A DNA stretch of 64,000 bases from assembly GCA_032622095.1 (NCBI GenBank), contig CP136063.1, forward strand, positions 146,499,379-146,563,378, written 5' to 3'. The notes beneath the pieces are model-generated. The model had not been told where the DNA came from, did not search any database, and saw nothing but the letters and a program-made list of their open reading frames with translations. The translations under genes were made by a program, and so were the position numbers. This document shows positions 1-12,999 of the stretch, one piece after another. This stretch comes from Siphonodentalium dalli (lineage: Eukaryota; Mollusca; Scaphopoda; Gadilida; Siphonodentaliidae). Position 1 is the stretch's first letter, and every line of letters begins with the position of its first letter.

Positions 1-552
1 TTCTGCACTGCGATCAGTCCGAGTATTCTGAACTAGAAATTAGCTTGTGACGTCGACAGTTTTGTCCACCTCCTGGTCCCGTATTCCAGACACTTTGACG
101 ACGTCACTGCCAAAGAGCAGGTGGCTCAAGAAAAACTGTAGTAAAGACGGATTTTCAAAGTTTCTGAAGTTTCCCGTGAAAGACCAACTGCGTTGTTGCA
201 TCATCTCTTCTCGCAGAAGTTTGGCGACCGTCCTGAGGTGACCAACTTTTTCACCATCATCCAACATTGAGTACCTGAGATCCATGGCCTTGCCGACAGC
301 AGTGGGGAGAACAAGATTGTCAGGCTCATTTCGTCTCAGTGAGGTGACAAACTTAACATCTGGAAGACGCTCGCTGATGAGTCTTTTGATGTATTTCCGA
401 TAGTTCTCACTCTCGTTAATATCTATGCGTTACCTTTTCAGAATTGACAAGTATTCATCATTGACCTCAGCCATGCTCAATGTAACATCATCGTCACTAA
501 GGGTGTTCTGAATAGCGAGGAGCAATTGTTCATCACATAGTTTAGTCTCCCA
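1..552 (-). pseudogene. Unidentified protein-coding remnant, runs off the window start
   Basis: Reading the minus strand from about 552 to 40 gives one continuous coding-like frame broken by a TAA at 432-430. Downstream of the stop it is open to position 40 and contains YRKYIKRLISERLPDVKF and a Leu/Phe-rich stretch NPSLLQFFLSHLLFG. The composition (alternating charged and hydrophobic residues, no low complexity) is that of a real protein. I do not recognise the family. The neighbouring hAT-type fragment makes a multicopy transposon-borne gene likely, but the two lie on opposite strands, so they need not be one element. The single in-frame stop and the lack of an initiator codon argue for a decayed copy. 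A host exon cannot be excluded because the window cuts it. Confidence 0.4.
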
Positions 553-1202
553 AAACTAAGAAATCGGATCATACATGATGAGGATACTTGCCGGTGTCCA
601 TCAAACCCTAACTTGTCAACCGGAAGTGAAAACCTACACTTCCGGTTGCTTTGTAAGTGTCATAAATCAACTCAGCATACCTGAAAACCTACAAATCGAC
701 ACAAAATCGGTCAATAACTTCCGGAGATAGGTGAATGGCCAGTTGCGGGGGGTCTCAAAACGGAAATAACCCCCCACGAAGGGGAGAGGGGTCTGAAAAT
801 TTGGACCCCATCATTTTCTGTTAGCCTGAACCCTATTGAAGCCAGAACTGCAAAAAAATCAATTTTAGCACAAAAATCCTACGGGAATACATGTCATACC
901 GCACTATGTACTCACATTGTAAATTGTACCGAGTTCTCTTGATGAAAACGACATCTGGCATGTCTGATAGCGACGATATGTTGCCGTCTGTGGCATTTTT
1001 AATGTCTCCTATAAAGCACGTGGGGAGCCTTGATTAATGAGGTGTCAAAAGGTCTGCGATATCCAGTGAATTTTATTACAAAGAGCCGACATAATCAAAT
1101 ACTTTCCGCGCGTGCTGAGCTGAAGGCACGCGCTGGACTTTAAAAGTCCCGGGTTGAATTTGGAACGTTCAGTTTCAAAGATCATAAGCCAAAACGATGT
1201 CT
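553..1202. other. Stretch without a recognisable gene
   Basis: No convincing coding frame. 718-800 holds a C/G-rich patch with two related runs of cccc and gggg. I see nothing else structured here. Confidence 0.5.
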
Positions 1203-1248
1203 TTATTGAAAATTTTCACTCAAACTTCGAAAGGTAAAAAGCTGCTGG

Positions 1249-1473
1249 ATGATGACAAACCAAAACCTGTCGATACTGTCGGTACCACTACACACCGCAG
1301 ACGTTGAGCGTGATTTCAGCCAGATGAAACTGATCAAATCATGTCTCAGAAACCGCATGGTGGAGGAAACATTAGACGCTGTCATGCGCATAGTAATTGA
1401 AGGACCGCCCTGGAAGACTTTCCCTTCCACAATGTGGTTAAACTGTGGGCAGACGGAAAGAATAGGCGACTAA
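1249..1473 (+). pseudogene. hAT transposase C-terminal dimerisation-domain fragment
   Basis: The frame encodes VPLHTADVERDFSQMKLIK followed by CLRNRMVEETLDAVMRI and IEGPPW. This is the conserved C-terminal hAT dimerisation region: hAT and KRBA2/ZNF862-like proteins carry a VPxSTAxxERxFSxMNxIKxxxRNRL...L..L..I.IEGP block here. Only about 75 codons remain, with no BED finger or catalytic core on the same strand upstream. It is therefore a 5'-truncated remnant, or the last exon of an element whose other parts are gone. It ends at a TAA (1471-1473). The domain call is by eye. Confidence is good for the family and low for the boundaries. Confidence 0.7.
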
Positions 1474-1760
1474 AAGTACATTCCATGAAAGTGTGATGTA
1501 ACAGAAGTTGTATAAACAAACATTGTAAATAGACGACACTGTGTATAGTAAAAAGAAGGAAATCACGTGGGGGGAAATATGACATGACGTGATTAGTACT
1601 CAGGCGATGATTGGCACGTGTTCGTGTGATGCTGTTGTTAGTTCTCTCCAAGACAGCCTTTGATATAATGCCGCCGTTTCAGTTTACTGTACCGGATTAA
1701 CCTCTTAAATAATTGGATTAATATAAAGAATAGGCAGAGTTTACTTATACCTGGTATTAA

Positions 1761-3030
1761 GGGGTCATCTCAAAACTAAAATCGGTAAAATGGGCAAAAA
1801 CACCGATTTTCCCGATTGATAACGCTTTGTGGAAGTCATTTCTACCGATAAAATACCGATTACAACGTAGAAACGACGTTTTAGAACAACGCGTCGATCG
1901 GTGAAATCGGTACCGATTTTTTCCGATTACGTCAATTTGTGACGGTCACAATCGGTACCGAATCTACCGATCAGAACGTACGTTTCAAAATAACGTCGCT
2001 AATGATCGCAGCGCCTGAGTACTTCGGTATCGCCGTAGCCTATTGGTCTAGCAACACATGTTTTTTTATGTATATATTATCAAGTTAATAGGCCTACCGG
2101 TACCACGAACGCCTGTGTTATATAGGCGACCATTCATTCATTGTCAAATCTTTCGACTGGTATTTGTGATGTAATTGGTATAAATCATCACGAAATGACA
2201 GTCACATGCAATGCTATGCCAAATGTGCAGTTTCAATCAATCATAGCCTGATAATGAAGTATTTATATCAGCTAATTACGTATTAGGTAATTTTCGTGCG
2301 ACAAAGACACGCCTATTTTAAGTTTGATTGACAGCTGTTGTTTTAACTAATTGTCGTAGAGCCAACTCACTCACGTTTTAGTTGGGATCAAAAATAGATC
2401 CATGCACCGGTGATTTGTAAAGAAATCAAATAGAGGAAAGATATCCTTACCCAAACTAAAACATAATTAGTGATTCAAAAGAATAAAATGTTCAATTTAA
2501 GCGAGTCACCAGAACATTTTTTAAGAAAATGACGGGGTTCTCCGAAAACGGATGCCTACTCAGTGCGCGTGCCAGGTACCACGAATCTGTTTACGTTTTG
2601 ACAAACACATGCTTTCGAGTGTCTGTATTACAAGATCCCGCACACGTCATGTGTACATTCTGTTCTGAGAGTGTTCTGTTCTTGTAGTACCTCCTTTGCA
2701 CGAGGAGCACCCCATATATAATGGGTAAAAATATTGATCTCGTAAAAAAAGAGTCTACTCCAGTCTGGCCCGGTAGCATGGGTGCATAGACTACCCCCCC
2801 CCCCCCCAAACTCGACGAGAGATCGCGATCATCTAGCAAAAACCAAATTAAAAACCCACCCCAGCCTGTCTGGAGACCCATTCGCATAGGAATATAATGG
2901 CAACTTGGATTCATATATGCGATTAATTTGGGGAGATTAACATTAGATCTGTCGATACATGAAGATTTAATATAGAAACGCGACACACACCAGGAAAACG
3001 TTTGAATCTGCCGGAAAAACGTTTTTGACT

Positions 3031-3071
<41 letters not shown>

Positions 3072-4046
3072 CCTCGACGAGAGATCGCGATCATCTAGCA
3101 AAAACCAAATTAAAAACCCACCCCAGCCTGTCTGGAGACCCATTCGCATAGGAATATAATGGCAACTTGGATTCATATATGCGATTAATTTGGGGAGATT
3201 AACATTAGATCTGTCGATACATGAAGATTTAATATAGAAACGCGACACACACCAGGAAAACGTTTGAATCTGCCGGGTAAACATGAGCGACATGCGATGG
3301 GCGGAGCTTTACGGGATTCAGCCAATCACGCAACGAATAGATAAACAGTGAAGAAAATATCACAATACATTCTGATACATTGCAGATAAAATACGTTAAT
3401 ATGTTAAACAATTAGTAATAATTGAATGAGTATGCAGATTATGCTAAAATGGTAATTGATATGACAATCAATGATGATTAAAGTGTAATTTGATGAGATG
3501 AAAGTGGAGTGAAAATCATACAATTTATCAATTTATGTGCATATGTAAAGTACGGATTCGGAAACGAAAAAAATATTTCCGATGAGAATAATTGTTACTG
3601 CCAATTAATCTAATAATACCTAATACATAAAAGAATGCAAATAAACCACTATCTGATTTTTTTTTCGATGGAAAATCCACGACCATCTGGGCCCTAGATC
3701 TATGTAGGCCTATAACAAAAATCGAACATAAAACGTCTCAATCGGTACCGATTTCACCAAAAGTGTTTTTGCAACTACGGCGTTAACTTTTTCATACATG
3801 TACAACAACAAATCGAACGTTAAAAGATTCAATAAATCGGTACCGATTTCACCGATTGACTTACCGACTGCGACGTAATGCGTTCACTCATGGATATTGA
3901 TCGGTAAAATCGGTACTGATTTTACCGTTAATGACGCTACTAACGTGATTACGCTGTCTGACTTTACCGATTATTTTCCGATTCAAAAGGCTTGAATACA
4001 ATCGGTAAATGGCAATCGGTACCGATTGGAGTTTTGAGATGACCCC
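1761..4046. mobile_element. Non-autonomous PIF/Harbinger-like DNA transposon, about 2.3 kb
   Basis: The left end GGGGTCATCTCAAAACT (1761-1777) is perfectly repeated in inverse at the right end (4030-4046). Both sides are flanked by the 3-bp duplication TAA (1758-1760 and 4047-4049). A 3-bp T(W)A duplication with termini starting GGG is typical of PIF/Harbinger. Both subterminal regions are packed with the palindrome AATCGGTACCGATT and CCGATT variants (about 1775-1970 and 3738-4030), as expected for transposase-binding arrays. No transposase frame is present. The centre carries a direct duplication with poly-C (see next entry). Confidence 0.8.
2789..3276. repeat. Direct duplication of about 240 bp, each copy starting with poly-C
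   Basis: Copy 1 (2789-3014) and copy 2 (3027-3276) are almost identical from GACTACC plus a C run to GAATCTGCCGG. The C run is 14 bp in copy 1 and 38 bp in copy 2, so the copies differ mainly by microsatellite growth. The two overlapping minus-strand frames here are by-products of the duplication, not genes. Confidence 0.9.
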
Positions 4047-4049
4047 TAA

Positions 4050-5608
4050 GTTATACTGACTTTCAAATTATGTTCGCCCAAATTTAAAATATGAAATGTC
4101 CCTATTTTGTGATAATTTGTCAGGGGCTTTGTGGTGTATTTTACACCTGAAATGCAAGGAAAACGCGTTTGCGGGTGTTAATAATCCAAATTTTCTTCCG
4201 ATTGGGCGAACCATGGTCGCCAAATTGGACCAATGACCCTCCCGCCCGGGACTATTTTGGGGATTGGCACATCTCTGCACCTGAATTAAAAAGACCAATA
4301 TCATTACATTAGTTACTTTTATTTGAACACTGAGTTCATGAGCATACGCGGCTATTTTTAAATTGAAAGTGCGCGCATCAATTCGGAATAGTGCGCGAGG
4401 CATTTACCGCGAATTACTTATCGGCACTGTCTTGTCCTTTTATATTGAATATGATTGCTCAAAATTTAACTAAGAGAATCGTAAGATACAATGTAGGCAC
4501 GAAAAAATTGTTTAATTTATTAATTGCACAAGATCTCTGTTGTGCGAATGTATTGACTGCAATGTCAAGGTAAAAAACCGGAGAAACAAAAGTAAACAAA
4601 ACACACGTGCGATGTACCGTAATCGATGGTACAATGTGGACTGGTGTGGACTAATAATGCAGACAATTGTAACTGAATTTACACGTAACTATCCAAAAAT
4701 TAATATGTCACTTGAAGCTGAAAGTCACATTGATCTGTTGATAAAACAAAACTTACCTTTTGTTTGTTTATTACATTTATTATTATAAAATATAAATATA
4801 AAACCTAATAAATATTCGCCATACTATCATGCTTGAGGAGGGGGATTAACAACTCTGAAAAAATTACTCCCAGTCACATCCACGCAGATGAACATAATTT
4901 CATAAAACAAAAGCCAACATACAATTTAGTAATAATACATTTTTTTCCCAATAACGTTGACGTCACCAGAAAGTTCTGTTGGCTTTGTTTGTGTTTCGCC
5001 TCTTCAAAACCACACTTTTGGGGTTGGGTCGGTCGGTAGGTAAAATATTTTGTTTAAATATGACCAATTGTGGGAAAGCACTAATTCTTTTAGCAATTTA
5101 GGGTGTTTATTGGTAAAGATCATGTGGTAACTTAATTATTCAACAGGGTTTCCGCTAATATGGCAGAATGGCAGTCCAGCGGCCTCATTCCCCTCCCCAA
5201 TCTTGACTTCATATTGGCCACAAAATAGCCACAGACCTAGCTCAGCCCCCTTTTTACACAGGACGGGTGATCACTAACACTGATGATTAACAGATTGCAA
5301 GGAATCCTACACTTGGTGCCTGAATAAGACATGATCAGCGAATGTTTAGTAGTAATCAACCTCTCATATTTTAATTTACCGTAGATTTCTGTCTATAAGT
5401 CCCAACTTTCTGACCCACTGTTTCCCCTCAAAATGTGAATTATACATTGGTAAGTCGTTAGGGGTCTGAATTCTGAGCTACAACCAACAACACAGGTGAG
5501 GTTTTGCAGTCACTGCGACGAACAGTGCAGACATTTTACCTCAAAACAAGGTCTGTATCAAAGATGAGTTTAATTAAAAATAAATCAATTAAAATATTAA
5601 TAGTTATT
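4050..5608. other. Intergenic or intronic DNA, no gene recognised
   Basis: Short frames only. 5143-5215 (gggtttccgctaatatgg...) resembles 11993-12060 (ggctttccgctagtaggg...), and a third similar start lies at 62600. These look like one end of a dispersed repeat. 4195-4215 (gggcgaaccatggtcgcc) is matched in inverse at 62656-62675. Confidence 0.4.
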
Positions 5609-6659
5609 ATACTTCCATATTTTAATATGGAAGTATATTGTTATTAATTTTTTTATTTTTCACTATTATTATTATTTATGCTTCTTCTTAATATATTTTG
5701 TAACCCTTATATCTCAGAAAGTTAAAAAGATAAATCATTGAAATTTGGTAGGTATATGCACCTTGCCAAGTTACAACTGAATGAAACATTTAGGTTTATG
5801 TCCTAACTTGATTTCCAGAGTTATGGCCCTTAATCAAAAAATTTGGAAAAAGTTTGTGCCCAGATCTTCTCCTATAAGAAGCCAAGCAGCTGAATTTGGT
5901 TTACGTAACCATGTTAACTAACGAAAGGGCACGAATCGAGAAAATTTTCACCAACGTCCGAATACAATTTGTCGACCTGGGGAGGGGTGCAAAATTTGTC
6001 AATTGTTTTCTTGTCACCGATTCCAACCATTTTTACTGTCATGTATCTATACGCCGTACTGATGCTACTATGTAAATCGGTTGAGAAATGGCCAAGTTAT
6101 AACACATGGAAAAATGTACTAATAAAGTCCATGTGTAGAAAGTGCTTGTGCCCAGATCTTCTCCTAGACGAAGCGCAACAGCTGGATTTGGTCTATGTGA
6201 GCGTCTTAAACATAGACAGAAGACGAAACCAGGAAATTTTGACAAAGGTCCGCTCAAATTTTTCCGGTCTAGGGGAGGGGCAAAATTTGTCAAATTTTTT
6301 TTTTTCGCCGATTTGAACCAAAATGGTTGTGAAGTATCTATATGATGTACTGAGTGTCATTATGAGTGAATTTTATGAATCGGTTGAGAAATGTAGAAAT
6401 TATGGCCCCTTCCTTTTGTTCAAGTTTACAGAAAATGCACTATGAATTTAAATTCCTTCAACCGATCGTCACGTGTTTGGTGTCATTCGATGGGGAATTT
6501 CTAGTACTTCAAAACGATTACCTACTTGCAGTATTATGTCGATGGAGGCCAGAGATATTCGAAAAGTATGTATTTGGTCTATGTGAGCGTCTTAAACATA
6601 GACAGAAGACGAAACCAGGAAATTTTGACAAAGGTCAGCTCAAATTACACCAATGACCA

Positions 6660-9048
6660 CTGATGATATATTTCAACAGCCATTCCTGTTCGGCGCACTG
6701 CGTTAATTGTTATATTGGCTAATGGGTAATCACTCAAAACAATGTCGGCTGTCTGTCTTGTCAATCGGCCGTAATTCTGCAGTTTTATCACGATGCGGCT
6801 TAAAATTGACATATTTTGAGTCCAAAAACGCTCAAAATTCATTAGTTTTAGAATAGTAGTTCGTTTTGTTTTCACTTTTTTTAAAACGCCCATTTTTAAC
6901 AAACAAAAATTCTCGACTTTGACACTTGAGAATTAAGAGAACTGTGGTGTCCATCGTATAATGTTATAACACTTCTCAGCATGGACCACGTTTTCATAAA
7001 GCACAATCCGTCTTATGCGCGGACTTTCGCTTGCAGTTCTCTATTGAATTGAAACTATTTTATATCCGTTATGATATATTCAAATTGAATGAATGGGAGT
7101 CAGCGCATACCGCCCGACACCCCAACCTTGCCGCCCCTAAGTCGCTAATTTTGGTATCATAATTTCCGAACGTAACTATCTAAGGTTTGGTATTAAATTC
7201 CCATCTGGTATATAGCATACGTTTGTTGAATTTAGATCTGACCATTTAAAAACTGTCTCTTTATCATCTGTATGTGGCACGAGTGAAAATGTATGACTTT
7301 ATTGCCCGTTTGCTAAGATCGCTGATTGCATATTTCGCATTAATGGGACGAGACGTAATGTAAAGTGTTATAACTTAGGAAGAGTCCGACAACGACGTCG
7401 TACATTCGTCCGTTAATCGGAACATAAACACAAATATGTCTTAAAGCGCCGACTAATTCACCACCTGCGTATATTCAAGAATATGAATCACACCAAAATT
7501 AAGCAAATTGTATATGGAATGTGTAGGTATAAGCTGCCATGTATATATCATTCCCAGAATGCTACAATATCATGACAATCTATTAGTTAAAATAAAACAC
7601 CTTCAACTGTTGGGAACATCGCGATATATGTAAGCGAGCAAAGAGAGTTTAATGTCATCATACGCTATTTCGTTATAGTGATATGGGTGATCGTTTTATG
7701 TAGCATAATCACATTGAACGACGTATTTAATTATGTTTGTGTGTGAATAACGATTGTTAACTTTTGAAGACTTGCGATAACATATTAAATGGTAAAATAC
7801 GCGCGTTCATATCCGTATATTCACAAGAATATCCGTCTATTTTACAAGCTCGACATGCCATGTTTGTTTATGGTATACTACAGTTCCAACACATCGGCTA
7901 TTTATCATTTTGCTGGTGAGAAAGCGTATGTTCACTTTGGTGCTATTTATATGCACATAAAGGGCACCATTACTCGGGAAAGCAACCTACTGAAATGCAT
8001 ATAGATGTACGCGAATCATGTTGCGTTCTCACACAATGCAGTTATCCCAAATCCGCGCTCTTTAAAATAGAATTGGCTGCATGGCTGGCCTACTTCTGAT
8101 GGCGCAGTGTGTTACGCACCTGTCCGACTAAGTCACTTTGAACCCAAAATGTATACAAAATTCGCACAAGCTGTGGAAAAGTTCGCGATCTTGGACAGTC
8201 AGTACAATCGGTATAAACGTTTGTAATGACATAACGTGTCTTGACAGCATTACCTGTTATGCTATATTGATATGTTTCTGAATTATATTTAATGCTTGAT
8301 TCCTGATACACATATATAGTGACATTTCAGTGATCTTTCTAGAGCGTTCCCGAGCATGATAGAACTTCAAATAAAACATATTCGCCTTTGTCCCATTCTG
8401 GTGATTTGGACTCGTTTTTAGCATGTTACTAATTTTATAATAAGAAGTAATCAAGACAGGTGTTATCAGTTGTGTGAGTGATTGCCATTCGCGCATAATT
8501 ATTTCATAAATAAATATATCCGCTGCACGTAGATATAACCGTCACTTATATTACTGGCCGTTGAAATCACTGACCCGACAAACTGATAAACCAAGACTTA
8601 ACACTTGGCAAATTACAGATCGGCATTGATTTAAAACTTCGCACTTCATTGTGGACAGACTATAACTATCCGTATCTTTCACGAGAATATACCATCCCAT
8701 TGCAGTTATAATTTTTAACATCTGAAGTCTTTAATTTGGAATATAGGCACAAGAGATAGACACATGCGTGTATGTGGAACCCGTGCATGTTCTTTATTCC
8801 CGTTGCCAATTAAATATATATATTGTACACATGTGTGTATGTATACTAATAAAACCGAACTGTGTGCGTGTGTTCATTTGTTTGTCGGTCTGACCTGCTA
8901 TTGGTGACCAACCGGTTGGATCATGATAAACAAAAATTGGAACATACAGTGAATTGTCACGTGGAGTGTCATGGGATAGGTACATCTGACGTCTTGTGAT
9001 TTTATTTGGAATTCATGAATAATTTTAAAACATTTTTACATCTATATC
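6660..9048. other. No gene seen inside element A
   Basis: AT-rich, only short frames with no recognisable domains. No tandem structure was noticed by eye apart from short ATAT runs near 8815-8830. Confidence 0.4.
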
Positions 9049-9222
9049 TACAGTATGCCCTAAGTAATCGACTCCTTAAACATAGCAGAATTATGGGTAA
9101 TATTTCAGGATTTAGTGGGAAATATATCCTGCTGACATTCATCCGAAAGCTCTCCTGAATCCCGAAAAGTTACTCATAATTCTGCTGTGTTTAAGGGGTC
9201 GATTACATAGGGAATTACTGTA
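9049..9222. mobile_element. Palindromic foldback MITE, 174 bp
   Basis: Begins TACAGTATGCCCTAAGTAAT and ends in the near inverse (...ATTACTGTA). The arms share AGCAGAATTATGGGTAA and CAGGATTTAG in inverse. A second, longer family member is at 31853-32076 with the same termini, so this is a dispersed family. A TA border suggests a TA-targeting superfamily such as Tc1/mariner, but this is not proven. Confidence 0.75.
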
Positions 9223-9749
9223 TATTTTCGAATTTCTGTCTGTCTGCCTGTGTCTGTCTTCTATAAAAATTACAGGAGACCATCTAGATGATACCAAAGG
9301 GGTCTACTAGGGGTAACTTTTTATGAGAAATATAATTTCAAAAGTAGCCTCATTCTTCATCTTTTATTTTTGCTACTGATGTGTTTATGATGTTAATGTA
9401 TCATAATATAAGGTCTGAAGTATACATGGTTGTAACTAAATAAATACTTCAATAGTTGTGGAACGGATTAATTGAGATAAACAAAATTACGATCGAAAAG
9501 GTGAGCCACTACTTATATTCCATGACTTTTTAAAGTTATAGATATAGTTAGAATTATTGTGGTTATGGTTACGGCTAGAGCATGGTTATGCTTATATAAA
9601 CATTTAGTATTGGGACATGGTACGGGTTGCCGATAGGTATGGTTATGATTAAGGTTTGGGTTATGGGAAAGGTAATGATTGAGAGGGGATTTGGATAGGA
9701 ATATATATGATAATTATATGGAAGTATCAAACTTCCAATTGGAAGTTTA

Positions 9750-11684
9750 AAATTTCTAGTTATTAGTGTATTTATTCCCTATCCAATTAATACAAAATTA
9801 TCCATTATACGAATCTAGCATGAGGTCATCTCCGTCTGAGGAAAGGCTTTTGATTTTACACCAAATTGTTTTATTGGTACTGTGAACAAAATACAAAGAA
9901 AGCATGCAGAACGTGCGTATAGCACGTGACATGAGCTCTGCTCATGATGTAATGCTTGTTACTGCTAGAGTACACTTGACAAGTGAGTGTGACAATGTGT
10001 CTTTTGCCTACCGTTAGTTCCTTAAAAATTTGATGTTGGCTTTTAATATTGCTAATGTTATAAAAGTCATTGCATCCACTGTATGTTGTGGCACTTACTT
10101 GCTTTTAGTTCATTAACTTGAGATCAAAGAAAGATGATCTGTTTTAATTTGGTTTCTATACGAAGCTCCAATGTTCCTGCTGTGTTGTCTCAATTGCAAG
10201 GAAATGGCTCCTTTTCAGTGATAAACATCAACATTTTCTTCAGACAGGGCACCGGGTATATGCTTCCCAAATATAGCTACATTCCCCCAAACCCTAGAGG
10301 AAACCCTGTATTCAATGACTATCACTGCCCTATTAATATATATTATTTAATTCTGTTTCGTTTTAAGTCTTTCCAGATGCATCGGTTGCAGACCGGAATA
10401 TTTAATTCCTGAAAATATTTGTTTTTCCGCCATCCTCAAATGTTGCGATGTGGGTTGGAGCATTTAAATTCATTCTATTTTAAGTGGCTTTTTCTTCAGA
10501 CTCCACTTGTCATGTGCTCAACTTTCACCCTGGTGCAAGTTTGTATAATAATGCAGAAACAAAATTGGGTGGAATGGTGAGGGGAAACAAGCAATCTTTT
10601 ATTATGGCCCAAACAATGCAACTATAAGATACCTTACTCTTATTTATATTTGTGATGCATATCTAACTTTCTAGATATTGGGATGTTGTATTTTCAGGTC
10701 TTAGCAAATTCTGGTTGAATTTTCAGAAAAAACACTTTGTTCATTGATGAGGGAGGTTCCTGGGAACACAGTATTTCCATTTATTTAGCTTAAATGTTAA
10801 CACTACGAATCAGGAATTTTCTTTTCGAATCAAATCTTGAATCGAATCGGGTAAGTTATTCGAAATCGCATTAAATCTCGAATCAAATTGCTATATCAAA
10901 AATATCAACAGTGAAGAGGTGGAAAAGTTTGGGAAAACTCTTAAATGGATTATGGTAGCTACAACGAACCGAAAACCTCTTAATAACTGATCTCCAAAGG
11001 AATTTTATATTACATAAGCAAATTAATGCATCTTCTGCATGCATCTCATTTTCTTTATAAATACTGAAGGATGTGAATCATGGAATTCGATAACTGGTGG
11101 ATGTGGAACTCTTTATAATGTGATTTCAGTAAATTTTTATTGATCTCCGTGTTGTACTGAAATATGACATTTAAATTTTATCATGCTGAACTCCTTGACC
11201 TATTTCGCAGTACACATGGAATGGAGACCTGTGAGGTTTGCTGTAATTCCCTTGTGACATTCAACTCCTGGAATCCTAGAGTCATGTTGGGTTTATGTCA
11301 TTCTTACTGAGATTAAAATGAATTAAATAATTTGGTGGTCAATTTATAGATAATTTGCAATAGTGTTAACTGAAGGTGAATGCGTTCGCTAGTATTTCAA
11401 AGTTTCATAGCACAACAGTTGTGTTATATTGTCATGTAAGTACATTACTGTCAATAGAAACCATGGGAATGCAGTCAATGCACCTGAGAGAACAGATTCG
11501 AAAACATTTGAATCAGGGCAGCCAATTTTGAATCGAATCGAATCCGACAAACGATTACGAATCGCATCGATTCAAATTGGTTCCTAACATTTGTTTCAAG
11601 GAGAAAACTTCTATTGTCATTTTGGTTAAATTGAATGATAGTGAGGTAATTTCTTGAATGTTAGTTCACAAATAATAATCTTAC
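9750..11684. other. Last SMC5 intron visible here, AT-rich
   Basis: No coding frame recognised. 10800-10900 and 11500-11590 are two patches rich in TCGAATC/GATTCGA in opposite orientation (for example 'cttgaatcgaatcggg' and 'gaatcgaatcgaatccg'). They look like the ends of a small hAT-type element of about 0.8 kb; the exact ends were not resolved. Confidence 0.4.
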
Positions 11685-11897
11685 TATTCTCGGTTTCTTC
11701 ATGTTGAGCATTTTTATTTTGTTGAGGTGTTGTAGTCTTGCATTGTAGTTCCGCACATCAGGCTCTATTCTTTCATTTTCTTTTATTTCATTCTCTAAAA
11801 ATTTCTTTCCATTCATGTAGTAAGTTTCAAGTTTTTTTATTTCACATCTTGACTCCTTGAGTTTCTGATGTTTCCCAAAAACATCGTCGGCCCCAAT
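11685..11897 (-). CDS. smc5: SMC5 exon: start of first coiled-coil arm
   Basis: Read on the minus strand, TTCCAG precedes the exon and GTAAGA follows it. The 213 bp encode exactly 71 codons in phase 0: IGADDVFGKHQKLKES..., NERIEPDVRNYNARLQ, ending MLNMKKPRI. This aligns with the SMC5 segment that follows the '..LLEATEKS' helix (IG..E...K...EL.....LE, then NER...DV..F..R..HL..I.ML..K.P), where the N-terminal coiled coil begins. SMC5 pairs with SMC6 in the nuclear SMC5/6 complex, which acts in recombination repair and in restricting DNA entanglement. The preceding exon (19674-19799) ends in phase 0, so the join is clean. The usual Trp after 'K(R/K)P' is Arg here, at the exon edge. No further downstream exon was recognised to position 1, so the gene continues outside the window or after a long intron. 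Confidence 0.85.
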
Positions 11898-12999
11898 CTG
11901 GAATAAATATTATGGTGAGTATCTCTTATTGACAAACCATATACTATGTTTGACCTAGAAAAAACTTTATCTGTGCTTCTGCTATTAACCACCAGGCTTT
12001 CCGCTAGTAGGGCAAGGGGTCCCTTTAAGGGTCCCATTCCCCCTGCCAATTTTTCCCCTTCTGTCATACCACAGGACATATTCCATATGTATAAAGGTAT
12101 AAAGATGTTTACTTCTAAATTTTGTTGGGACACACTTGGACCGAATACACACTTGGACCGATCTAACACTAAAAGTTGGATGTCAGTATGTCTGTAGGCC
12201 GGAGCTAACATTCAACGCACAGGGTCGATTCTGAACGAGCACACCCGGCTCTGCATGTTGCACGCTAGGTCCAACCTGCAGACACAGTTAGATGAACTGA
12301 GGAAGTGATCAAACCCGACATCGCTAGAACACATACTTTGGAGTCCGCTGGTTACGTTGCTGCGGTTAGGTTACGAAAAATGACTGCCGATAATTTAATC
12401 ATACCCACTGATTCTATCTTCATGTCGTAAAATATATATATCACTCCATTTTTTTCAAAGCATCTTATCTATGTTTATTATAATTTAGCTTGATATTTAG
12501 AACTAAAACATTGCGCCTTTATTCTATTCCTTCATTGGTTCCAACCTGCTAATCGTCTATCTGCTGAGTGTTATATTCCGGCACGTTATGAATCCGAACT
12601 ACATGTATCTGCCGAGTCTTGAATAGTGAGACGTTTAACTTCAATGGGTGCGTTTCCGTATACTGGGAACAACGCAAAGCCTTCACCACTGGTGATCTAT
12701 AAAAATGGCAATTAATTTTTATCTAATAAATTTTCTAGGTTTTAAAGTTATTGCGGCTGATAGCATAGTAACTTGGGTAGAAAATGGATGCAAAACGATC
12801 AGCAAATCTACTCTCTGATTCTTCTATTGGACGATACAACAAACCTAGGTCCACTAGTGTTTCCACGACATTGAAAACATTGACTGCATTTTCCCCTCGG
12901 CAGATACAGGACCCGTTCCCCAATCCTGGTAGAAAGCCTGTATTAACAGAACCCTGTGAGGGTAGGGCTGGATAGGTAGGAAAATAATTTTTCTTAATT
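11898..12999. other. SMC5 intron, repeat fragment only
   Basis: Contains the 'ggctttccgctagtaggg' repeat start at about 11996 (also near 5143). 12735-12975 has short frames on both strands with no recognisable domain. Confidence 0.45.

Larger units (their letters stand above)
5609..9727 (-). mobile_element. Hairpin-ended element A (candidate)
   Basis: 5609-5636 is a perfect hairpin with 13-bp arms (ATACTTCCATATT and AATATGGAAGTAT). One arm recurs at 9718-9727 (ATGGAAGTAT), followed by the 20-bp palindrome at 9729-9748. Element B (13000-18686) has the same two ends, which supports treating this pair as element termini. Inside, 5860-6640 holds diverged tandem copies. 'cccagatcttctcctat/ag' occurs at about 5858 and 6149, and 'gtgagcgtcttaaacatag' at about 6195 and 6582. 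6640-9048 is unrecognised and may include later insertions. A palindromic MITE sits at 9049-9222. The strand is assigned because the AAATTTGG..TATG modules face opposite to those in the plus-oriented relatives. Confidence 0.45.

Noticed and set aside
2591-3411. Minus-strand frames containing poly-Gly and a repeated FYIKSSCIDRSNVNL block
   Set aside because: They result from the direct duplication and poly-C tract in a non-coding element.
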